Source: an uncultured Eubacteriales bacterium
GTDB taxonomy: Bacteria > Bacillota > Clostridia > Oscillospirales > Oscillospiraceae
Reading direction: 5' to 3'
Length of the DNA: 21,978 bases
NCBI GenBank assembly: GCA_900554705.1
Contig: USIH01000019.1
Span: 1 to 21,978 of the forward strand
The position numbers were made by a program, and so were the translations under genes. Positions 15,430 through 21,978 of the stretch are shown in pieces; position 1 is the first letter of the stretch; every line of letters begins with the position of its first letter. The notes under the pieces are model-generated. The model saw nothing but the letters and a program-made list of their open reading frames with translations, had not been told where the DNA came from and did no database searches.

Positions 15430-16756
15430 GGTTCGTTCCTCCGATGTTCAGAAGCGCCAGCACGCGCTCCATTTTCATTCCGCGGCTCCCCTTGACCAGA
15501 AGGACATCGCCGCTGCGCAGCGTCGCTTTCAGCGCCTGCGCAAGCGCCTCATGGGTCGGGAAGCCCTGCGCATAGGCCATGTCGTGCGCCCCGCGCAGGT
15601 AGTATTCGCTGTTTTCGCCGTAGACAAAGAGCAGATCCGCCGTCTGCGCGGCAAACGCGCCGACCTCGGTATGCGCCTGCGGCGCGTAATCACCAAGTTC
15701 AAGCATCCCGCCGAGCACCGCGATCCTGCGTCCTTCGTGGCCCGCGAGCAGCTTCAGCGCCGCCCGCATGGACTCCGGCCCCGCATTATAGCAGTCCTCG
15801 ATGACGGTAATACCGTCGCTTGTAAACACGTTCTGCCGCATTCCCGTCGTCTCATAGGCAGCAAGACCTTTTTGTATATTCTCCGGCGTAACACCGCACA
15901 AAAGCCCCACCGCAGCAGCAGCCAGCGCGTTATAGACGTTGTGCTCCCCCGCGATCTTTAGGCTGACCGGAAAGTGCGCCCCAAGGCCGCAAACGGTAAA
16001 GCTCGTTCCGTTTACCGCCGTGCCGCGCACGTCGCATCCCTCGCTCAGGCCGAAGGTCAGCGCGCCGTATTTTTTCGCCTCGGCGCGCAGCAGGTCGTCG
16101 TCACCGCAGAAGACCGCCCTGCCATCCGGCCGCAGGCCCTCCAAAATCTCCAGCTTTGCGTGCAGGATGCCCTCCCGCGAGCCGAGATTTTCGATATGCA
16201 TCGTGCCGATGTTGGTGATCACCGCAATATCCGGCTGCGCGATGGCGGTCAGTGCGGAAAGCTCGCCGCGATGGTTCATCCCCATCTCCAGCACCGCCGC
16301 CTGACAGTTGTCCTCCACGGCAAGCAGAGATACCGGCAGGCCGATGTCATTGTTAAAGTTTTTCAGCGTCGTCTGTGTGAAAAAGGTCGTTTGCAGCACG
16401 GAGGCGATCATGCCCCGCGTCGTCGTCTTGCCGACGCTGCCCGTAATGCCGATCACACGCGCGTGCAGCGTCTCGCGCCAAGCCTTTGCGATACGCTGCA
16501 TGGCGGCGACCGTGTCGTCCACATAAATGGCGGGAGCGTCCACCGGACGGCTTGCCAAAACCGCCGCCGCGCCCTTTTCCATTGCGCTCTGCGCATAGGC
16601 GTGGCCGTCGCGCGCGCCGCAGATGGCGACAAACAGCTCACCTGCCCGAAGAAGGCGCGTGTCAAAGTTCACGCCGTGAAAGGTGATCTGCTCATATTCG
16701 GGCGCGACCGTTCCGCCGCACCATTGTGCCGCCTGCTTCAGTGTGATATTTCGCAT
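15422..16756 (-). CDS. murF: UDP-MurNAc-tripeptide D-alanyl-D-alanine ligase MurF
   Basis: A 444-residue Mur ligase. The N-terminal domain binds the UDP substrate. The ATP loop is GITGSVGKTT (103-112), followed by an AVLEMGMNHRGE segment typical of MurF, then the HNVYNALAA region and a C-terminal domain beginning near VIEDCYNAGPESM. It adds D-Ala-D-Ala to the UDP-MurNAc-tripeptide, completing the cytoplasmic pentapeptide precursor. The start overlaps the end of murE by 19 bp and the stop overlaps mraY by 8 bp, so three genes are tightly coupled. Length and motifs are normal for the family. Confidence 0.96.
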   Translation of the reverse strand: MRNITLKQAAQWCGGTVAPEYEQITFHGVNFDTRLLRAGELFVAICGARDGHAYAQSAMEKGAAAVLASRPVDAPAIYVDDTVAAMQRIAKAWRETLHARVIGITGSVGKTTTRGMIASVLQTTFFTQTTLKNFNNDIGLPVSLLAVEDNCQAAVLEMGMNHRGELSALTAIAQPDIAVITNIGTMHIENLGSREGILHAKLEILEGLRPDGRAVFCGDDDLLRAEAKKYGALTFGLSEGCDVRGTAVNGTSFTVCGLGAHFPVSLKIAGEHNVYNALAAAAVGLLCGVTPENIQKGLAAYETTGMRQNVFTSDGITVIEDCYNAGPESMRAALKLLAGHEGRRIAVLGGMLELGDYAPQAHTEVGAFAAQTADLLFVYGENSEYYLRGAHDMAYAQGFPTHEALAQALKATLRSGDVLLVKGSRGMKMERVLALLNIGGTNHG

Positions 16757-18189
16757 AATGCCGCGGCTACCTCCTCGCGTTCGTCGAGATGCGTCTTTTG
16801 CGTGCCAAGGATCTGATAGGTCTCATGTCCCTTGCCCGCGAGCACTATCATATCATCTTTCTGCGCATTGCGCAAGGCAATTCGAATGGCGGCGCGCCGG
16901 TTCTCCTCCACGAGATACGGCGTCTTCGTCCCCTCCATGCCGGAGAGGATGTCTCGAATGATCGCCATCGGTTCCTCCGTGCGCGGATTATCGGACGTGA
17001 CGATCACAAGATCGGCAAGCTCCGCCGCAATACGTCCCATTTCGGGGCGCTTCCCGTGATCTCGGTCGCCGCCGCAGCCAAACAGGACGATCAGCCGCCC
17101 CTTGCAGAAGTCGCGGACGGAGCGCAGCACGTTTTCCAGTCCGTCCGGCGTGTGCGCGTAGTCGATCAGCACGGTAAACTCCCTGTCCGGCGTCGGGACG
17201 ACTTCCACGCGTCCCTTTACGCCCTTGGCGCGCGAGAGCGCGTCGACCGCGTCGCGCAGCGGGATCGCAAGCTGCCGCGCGATGCCGAGCGCCGTCAGCG
17301 CGTTATGCACCGTAAAGCGCCCGGGGATCCCGAGGCGGAGGTGCACGCAATCGTCCTTTTCGCAAATATCCGCCTCCACGTGATCCGGACACAGCTCGAT
17401 GTTCTTTGCAAGCAGCTCCGGCGTTCCGGTCTCGCCGACGGTGTAGCGGCTGCACGTCGCGCCGCGCATCATTCGCTGCGCGTAGCGGTCGTCGGTGTTG
17501 AACACGCCCTTGCGGCAGCGTGTGAAAAGCATTTGCTTGGCCGCGCAGTAGGCGTCCATGGTTTTATGAAAGTCCAGATGATCCTGCGTGAGATTGGTAA
17601 ATGCGCCGACGGCAAAGTCGATGCAGTCCACGCGGTGCAGATACAGCGCGTGGGAGGAGACCTCCATGACCACGTGCGTGCAGCCCGCGTCGCGCATCTG
17701 TGCAAGCAGCGCCTGCAAGTCGTAGCTTTCCGGCGTGGTGTGTTCGCTGGGCAGCGTCTGTTTGCCGATCTGGTTGCAGATCGTGCCGATCAACCCGACC
17801 TTCGCGCCGAGCGCGTTTTCCAGCAGTGTTTTGAGCAGATAGGTCACGGTCGTCTTGCCGTTGGTTCCGGTCACGCCGATGACACACATGGACTTCGACG
17901 GCTCGCCGAAGCGGTTCGCGCCGAGGCGCGCCAGCGCGGCGCGCGAGGAAGCCACGCGGACCCACGGCGTTCCCTCCGGCATCTGCTCCTGACAGACCAC
18001 GGCGGCAGCGCCGCGCCGGATCGCGTCCGGAATGAATTTGTGTCCGTCTGTAACATAGCCCGGGACGGCGACGAAGAGGTCGCCCGCTTCCACAAGATTG
18101 GAGGCATAGCGGACATTTTTGATCTCCAGCTCCGGCGAAGCGGTCTGTTCCAAAATATCCGCATTGCGCAGCAGTTGCCCTAATTTCAT
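16738..18189 (-). CDS. murE: UDP-MurNAc-tripeptide synthetase MurE (meso-diaminopimelate type)
   Basis: A 483-residue Mur ligase with ATP loop GTNGKTT (108-114), the carbamylated-Lys motif AYCAAKQMLF (Lys218), HNALTALG in the central domain and DNPRTEEP (DNPR at 400-403) in the C-terminal domain. DNPR is the known signature for meso-diaminopimelate selection, in contrast to lysine-type enzymes, so this organism should build mDAP-type peptidoglycan. It adds mDAP to UDP-MurNAc-L-Ala-D-Glu. It follows the PBP gene by 12 bp; its AGGAG site overlaps the PBP stop codon. The 19-bp overlap with murF couples the two ligases. Confidence 0.97.
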   Translation of the reverse strand: MKLGQLLRNADILEQTASPELEIKNVRYASNLVEAGDLFVAVPGYVTDGHKFIPDAIRRGAAAVVCQEQMPEGTPWVRVASSRAALARLGANRFGEPSKSMCVIGVTGTNGKTTVTYLLKTLLENALGAKVGLIGTICNQIGKQTLPSEHTTPESYDLQALLAQMRDAGCTHVVMEVSSHALYLHRVDCIDFAVGAFTNLTQDHLDFHKTMDAYCAAKQMLFTRCRKGVFNTDDRYAQRMMRGATCSRYTVGETGTPELLAKNIELCPDHVEADICEKDDCVHLRLGIPGRFTVHNALTALGIARQLAIPLRDAVDALSRAKGVKGRVEVVPTPDREFTVLIDYAHTPDGLENVLRSVRDFCKGRLIVLFGCGGDRDHGKRPEMGRIAAELADLVIVTSDNPRTEEPMAIIRDILSGMEGTKTPYLVEENRRAAIRIALRNAQKDDMIVLAGKGHETYQILGTQKTHLDEREEVAAALCEISH

Positions 18190-18201
18190 TGGTTTTCGCT
18201 C

Positions 18202-20772
18202 CTAATCCATTGCCGTGGTGTCGGCAAAGATGACGGTGACGGTGGTTCCGAGATCCACTTCCGTTCCCGCCGCAATATCCTGACTTGTGACAACGACGTG
18301 CCACGCCTCCTGATCGGTGCCCTTTGCCTGCAAATACAGACCGGCATCGTTCATCGCTTTGGTCGCCTCCGCGACGGTCTTGCCCTTGAGATCCGGCACG
18401 ACCGCCTTTTCCGTCGGCATGGAGTCGTCCGTGTACAAAAGGACGGTAGAGTAGCCCGGCACGTCTCTGCCCGCGGACGGGATCTGGCTGACGATCTTGC
18501 TGCCGGAACCGATGATGCGGTATTCCAGATAGTTCTCGCCCAGCACCTTCGCCGCCTCTGCCTCCGTCATGCCGATGCACTGCGGCATCACGGAATTGAC
18601 GCGATAGCGATCCTCCGCCGTGTAGTTGGCCTCTACGCCGAGATACGGCAGGATGTCCTCAAACACCGCCGCCACGGTCGGGGCGGCCATCACGCCGCCG
18701 GAAACGTACTGACCGCTCGCCGTGTTCGGCGTGTCGAGCGCGATCAGCACCACATACTTCGGGTTTTCCATCGGCGCGACGCCGACGAAGGAGACGATCT
18801 TATCGTCCGTGTAGTTGCCCTCTTCGTCCACGATCTGGTCGAGCTTTTCCGCCGTGCCGGTCTTGCCGCCGATGCGATAGCCGACGACCTTGGCATTTCC
18901 CGCCGTGCCTTCGGTAACGACGGATTCCAGAAGCTCGCACATGGTCGCAGAGGTCTCTTCGGAGATCACCTGCCGCAGCACGTTGCGGGTATGCTTTTCC
19001 ACCACATTTCCGTCCTCGTCGATCACCTCGGAGACGACATACGGCTCGACCAAATATCCGCCGTTGACGACGGCGGCAATGGCGCGCACCATCTGCATCG
19101 CGGTTGGCTTGATCGACTGGCCGAAGGACGTTGCGATCAGGTAGCTCGTGCCGTTCACGGCGTAGTCGGCAAGTCTCGAACGGCTGTGGAAAATGCCGCC
19201 CGCTTCGCCGGGAAGGTCAATTCCCGTCGTCTCCATCAGGCCGAAGGCACGGGCATAGTCATAGAGCGTGTCGCCGCCCATCATCATGCCAATATGGCCG
19301 AAGGCAATGTTGCACGAAAGCTGAAGCGCCTGCGCCGTGGTCTCCTCGCCGTGGCCGCTGTGCCGCCAGCAGTTGACCGGCTGCGAACGACCCTCGAAGG
19401 TCTCCTTGCCGCCGCAGAAGAAGTTGTCGTTCAGCGTCACCTTGCCGGAATCCAGCGCTGCGGCAAGCGTGATGACCTTGAAGGTCGAGCCGGGCTCATA
19501 GCCGTCTGATACGCAGCGGTTACGCCACTGCTTCAGGCGCTCCTGCGCGACGCGCGCGTTGTAGGCGTCATAGGCCGCCTTCTGCGCCTCGCTCTCGTCG
19601 GGATACTTCGTCGCGGCCTCGTAAAGATCCTGCACCTGCTCGCTGGCCTTGGGGTCGTAGATCTCAAGATAGTTGTTCGGATCGTAGGAGCCGAGCGTGC
19701 ACATGGCAAGCACCGCGCCGGTATCCACGTCCATGACGATGCCGAACGCGCCGTTCAGGACGTCATAGCGGTCGATCGCGTCCTGCATTTGCTTTTGCAG
19801 ATAGGTCTGCACCGTCGTGTCGATCGTCAAAACAAGGCTGTTTCCGTCGCTTGCCTTATAATATTTCTCATACGGATAGAGCATCTCCGTTCCGGCGTTG
19901 CCCTTTGTCGTGATGACCGCGCCGGCCGTTCCCTTGAGCGTGCTGTTATAGTACGCTTCAAGCCCTTCCGCGCCGTCGTTGTCGGAGTTGGTAAAGCCGA
20001 GGATCTGCGCGCCGAGCGCGTTGTAGGGATAATAGCGAATGGACGACGGCTCCAAATGGACGCCGGTGATGCTGTTTTCTTCGATAAACGCGCGCACCTT
20101 GTCGCAGACCTCTTGGTTCTGCCGCTGCGCGATGACCTCATACTGCGAATTGGTACGCTCCGCCTTTTCGCGGATGGTCTTCTCGCTCTTTCCGGTGATC
20201 TCCGCCAGATTCTTGGCAAGGAAATCCAGATCAACGCCATTTTTGGCCAGCGCGTTCGGGTCAAGGAAGATGTTTTCCGCCGTCGCGGACGCCGCCAAAA
20301 CGTTCATGTTGCAGTCGTAGATCTTGCCGCGCGAGGCCGTGACGCTGACGGAGGTCGTCTGCGTGCCCATGGCGCGCCGCTCGTATTTTTCATGGTCGAC
20401 CAGCATGATCTTTGCAAGTCTGCCCGCAAGCGCGACAAAGGCGACAACGCCGAGCAGGATCATCGTGACCAGAATGCCCTTGCGGACGGAGGTATCGGAG
20501 ATCTCCTCCCCTTTTCGCTCGCGTTTCGGCGCGTTTTTATGCGTGCGGCGGTATTCATAGTACCGCCAGCCGATCTCGCCGCCGAGCGCCGCGACCAAGA
20601 TCAGCACTAACGCGACAAGAAAGCCGAGCTTTACGCCGCGTGTGCGCAAAAAGCCGCTGACAGCCAGATAGACTACCAGACCCGCTGCCCAGAACAGCAC
20701 CCGCAGGGGTGTGATCTGCCGCACGTCATTCTCTTTACGCCGCTTTGAGCGACGGTCGTCTCTTCGATCCAT
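18202..20772 (-). CDS. Class B penicillin-binding protein with PASTA domains (FtsI/SpoVD-like)
   Basis: 856 residues from ATG 20772, chosen over GTG 20784 because GGAGG (20778-20782) lies 5 bp from the ATG and overlaps the GTG. It is a septal D,D-transpeptidase working with FtsW. Catalytic motifs are STFK (429-432), SCN (486-488) and KTGT (637-640). Two C-terminal PASTA domains span about 727-783 and 788-851, as in SpoVD/PBP2x-type enzymes. The N-terminus has three predicted membrane helices (about 21-42, 47-68, 99-120) where one is usual. A charged, helical-looking insert of about 50 residues (367-421) precedes the active-site serine motif. As the only PBP in the cluster it may serve division, sporulation or both, so no symbol is fixed. 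A terminator-like hairpin lies upstream. Confidence 0.94.
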   Translation of the reverse strand: MDRRDDRRSKRRKENDVRQITPLRVLFWAAGLVVYLAVSGFLRTRGVKLGFLVALVLILVAALGGEIGWRYYEYRRTHKNAPKRERKGEEISDTSVRKGILVTMILLGVVAFVALAGRLAKIMLVDHEKYERRAMGTQTTSVSVTASRGKIYDCNMNVLAASATAENIFLDPNALAKNGVDLDFLAKNLAEITGKSEKTIREKAERTNSQYEVIAQRQNQEVCDKVRAFIEENSITGVHLEPSSIRYYPYNALGAQILGFTNSDNDGAEGLEAYYNSTLKGTAGAVITTKGNAGTEMLYPYEKYYKASDGNSLVLTIDTTVQTYLQKQMQDAIDRYDVLNGAFGIVMDVDTGAVLAMCTLGSYDPNNYLEIYDPKASEQVQDLYEAATKYPDESEAQKAAYDAYNARVAQERLKQWRNRCVSDGYEPGSTFKVITLAAALDSGKVTLNDNFFCGGKETFEGRSQPVNCWRHSGHGEETTAQALQLSCNIAFGHIGMMMGGDTLYDYARAFGLMETTGIDLPGEAGGIFHSRSRLADYAVNGTSYLIATSFGQSIKPTAMQMVRAIAAVVNGGYLVEPYVVSEVIDEDGNVVEKHTRNVLRQVISEETSATMCELLESVVTEGTAGNAKVVGYRIGGKTGTAEKLDQIVDEEGNYTDDKIVSFVGVAPMENPKYVVLIALDTPNTASGQYVSGGVMAAPTVAAVFEDILPYLGVEANYTAEDRYRVNSVMPQCIGMTEAEAAKVLGENYLEYRIIGSGSKIVSQIPSAGRDVPGYSTVLLYTDDSMPTEKAVVPDLKGKTVAEATKAMNDAGLYLQAKGTDQEAWHVVVTSQDIAAGTEVDLGTTVTVIFADTTAMD

Positions 20773-20790
20773 AACTTCCTCCACAAGTCC

Positions 20791-20825
20791 AAAAACATGG
20801 GCGGCAATTCAAATGACCGCCCATG
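20791..20825 (-). terminator. Terminator-like hairpin between the ftsL-like gene and the PBP gene
   Basis: On the minus strand, CATGGGCGG (20825-20817), a 12-nt loop, its perfect 9-bp complement (20804-20796), then TTTTT (20795-20791). It sits only 8 bp upstream of the PBP ribosome site. It would reduce transcription from the upstream promoter into the PBP and mur genes, unless it is overcome or a local promoter exists. Confidence 0.7.
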
Positions 20826-20871
20826 CTTTGATCGGGGATGCTCGATCCCTCAGCAAACTATATGCCCACGG

Positions 20872-21378
20872 CTACGAAAAGTATTCCAGCGCGTCGGTGA
20901 AAAGGCTGCGGAAAGCGTCGAAGACACTCTGTGCAAAGTTACGTTCCTTTTTCGCGGAGAACACCTGCGTGGTGTCTCCGGTATCCACGTGGATATAGAC
21001 GATCTGTGAAGAGGTCGGCTGGCGCATTCCAAGCTCCAGCGCACGCTCCTTCACCTGATCGAGATCCAGCTTGTCTTCAAACTGCGCCTTCAGGCGCTCA
21101 TTGCGCTCGCTCTGTGCCGTCAGTTCCTTCGAAAGCTCACCCGTGAGGCTCTTGGCCTCGTACATCCGGACGTAACTGAACACGACCAGAAACAGCAGCA
21201 CCATCGCCACGGCCGTTCCCAAGATCGCAAACGGGGACACCGCCAAGCGCGCCTTTACCTTGCGGACCGGCTGCCGCTGCGCGGGCGCGTCCGGAAGGCG
21301 TTCCGGCTGCTGCAGCGGCTGCGCGGCAGAATTGTAATGAATATCATAGGCGGCTGAGCCGTTGCTGCGATAGGCCAT
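20872..21378 (-). CDS. ftsL: FtsL-like septum formation protein
   Basis: 168 residues from ATG 21378, with AGGAG 10 bp upstream. An earlier GTG in frame lies inside rsmH and is less likely. The layout is that of FtsL: a cytoplasmic N-terminus of about 47 residues, one membrane helix (about 48-69), a coiled-coil stretch (about 71-115), then ELGMRQPTSSQIVYI (115-129), the short motif common after the coil in clostridial FtsL-like proteins. It should bind DivIB and DivIC to activate FtsW and its PBP. FtsL sequences diverge strongly, so the name rests on architecture and position between rsmH and the PBP. It follows rsmH by 16 bp. A hairpin lies downstream. Confidence 0.82.
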   Translation of the reverse strand: MAYRSNGSAAYDIHYNSAAQPLQQPERLPDAPAQRQPVRKVKARLAVSPFAILGTAVAMVLLFLVVFSYVRMYEAKSLTGELSKELTAQSERNERLKAQFEDKLDLDQVKERALELGMRQPTSSQIVYIHVDTGDTTQVFSAKKERNFAQSVFDAFRSLFTDALEYFS

Positions 21379-21394
21379 GATCCCGTCGCTCCTT

Positions 21395-21978
21395 TCAAAG
21401 CTTTTCCGCCACGCGGAGCTTCGCACTGCGCGCGCGCGGGTTTTCCGCCAGCTCCCGTTCGCCCGACACGATCGGTTTGCGTGTCAGGATGCGCACGCTC
21501 GGCTTCTTGCCGCATACGCAGACCGGAAACTCCGGCGGGCAGGTGCAGCCTCGTGCCGCCTCCTGCATCGCATTTTTCACAATGCGATCTTCCAACGAAT
21601 GGAAGGTGATCACCGCGAGCCGTCCGCCCTTGTTCAGGCAGGCGACCGCGTCTTTCATCAGGCGCTCGATCGCGCCGAGTTCGTCGTTTACGGCAATGCG
21701 GATGGCCTGAAAGCTCCGCTTTGCGGGGTGCTGCTTTTCGCGCAGCGCCTGCAGGGGCATAGCGCTGCGGATCACGTCGGCAAGCTCGAGCGTCGTTTCG
21801 ATCGGCCGCTCCTGCCGCCTGCGGACGATGGCGGCGGCGATCTGCGGCGCATAGCGCTCTTCACCGTAAGCATAGAGGATGCGGCGCAGCTCTTCCTGCG
21901 GCCAGAGGTTTACAACGTCCGCGGCCGTCAGGTGCTCGCTGCGATCCATACGCATATCCAGCGGTGCGTCCGCCATAT
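21395..21978 (-). CDS. rsmH: 16S rRNA m4C1402 methyltransferase RsmH (MraW), truncated by window end
   Basis: The C-terminal 194 or so codons of RsmH; the N-terminal SAM-binding part lies beyond the window. Seen are APLDMRMD near the start of the fragment, PAKRSFQAIRIAVNDELGAI, ITFHSLEDRIVK, and a Cys-rich CTCPPEFPVCVCGKKPS stretch, all typical of this family. The Met at 21976 is internal, because family members have a preceding FSYM-like stretch and the frame is open to the window edge. RsmH methylates the N4 of C1402 in the 16S rRNA P site, working with RsmI. It is the usual early gene of the dcw cluster after mraZ, so the cluster promoter and mraZ probably lie just outside the window. Confidence 0.96.
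   Translation of the reverse strand, partial: MADAPLDMRMDRSEHLTAADVVNLWPQEELRRILYAYGEERYAPQIAAAIVRRRQERPIETTLELADVIRSAMPLQALREKQHPAKRSFQAIRIAVNDELGAIERLMKDAVACLNKGGRLAVITFHSLEDRIVKNAMQEAARGCTCPPEFPVCVCGKKPSVRILTRKPIVSGERELAENPRARSAKLRVAEKL

Noticed and set aside
20826..20871. Promoter upstream of the PBP gene (TATAGT on the minus strand)
   Set aside because: No acceptable -35 box at 16-18 bp spacing was found, so it is not listed as a feature.

Overview
The window looks like a chromosomal segment from a moderately GC-rich, anaerobic, Gram-positive Clostridia bacterium, probably Oscillospiraceae or a near relative. That placement is inferred from three things: the gene content (a YgeY/YgeW/carbamate kinase catabolic set, a PotABCD importer, and a compact division and cell wall cluster with a PASTA-bearing class B PBP); a MurE with the meso-diaminopimelate motif DNPR; and the style of the DivIB, FtsL-like and FtsZ proteins. 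No rRNA, tRNA, insertion sequence, phage gene or CRISPR array was seen. Coding density is very high.

Layout. (1) 1-2970, plus strand: the end of a catabolic operon. It holds the C-terminus of a YgeY-type M20 hydrolase, a YgeW-type knotted carbamoyltransferase, a carbamate kinase and a PPC/DUF296 protein, closed by a strong terminator. The likely logic is that a ureido compound is cleaved to carbamoyl phosphate, which carbamate kinase uses to make ATP. In enterobacteria these genes belong to the anaerobic purine/ureide catabolism region. (2) 2969-4414, minus strand: a membrane protein fused to a 2-oxoacid dehydrogenase E2-like acyltransferase domain whose catalytic His position is Glu. (3) 4415-4651: a divergent promoter region with A-tracts and an inverted repeat. 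(4) 4652-8577, plus strand: potABCD, a spermidine/putrescine-type importer with translationally coupled genes. Its binding protein appears anchored by a C-terminal membrane helix. (5) 8578-8668: convergent terminator hairpins.

(6) 8669-21978, minus strand: a dcw (division and cell wall) cluster, transcribed right to left. The order is rsmH (truncated by the window end), an ftsL-like gene, a PASTA class B PBP, murE, murF, mraY, ftsW/spoVE, murG, murA, divIB/ftsQ and ftsZ. It encodes several cytoplasmic and lipid-linked steps of peptidoglycan precursor synthesis (MurA, MurE, MurF, MraY, MurG), the septal synthase pair (SEDS FtsW plus class B PBP), the FtsL/DivIB scaffold and the FtsZ ring protein. 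murD is absent from its usual place between mraY and ftsW, and ftsA is absent between divIB and ftsZ. ftsZ has its own recognisable promoter, and a terminator-like hairpin sits between the ftsL-like gene and the PBP.

Most of the window is core metabolism and division. The least explained items are the membrane-fused E2-like protein, the PPC protein in the carbamoyl-phosphate operon, the divergent-promoter architecture, the C-terminally anchored PotD, the divergent FtsZ tail and the extra N-terminal membrane helices of the PBP. All readings come from the sequence by eye; no database search was run.
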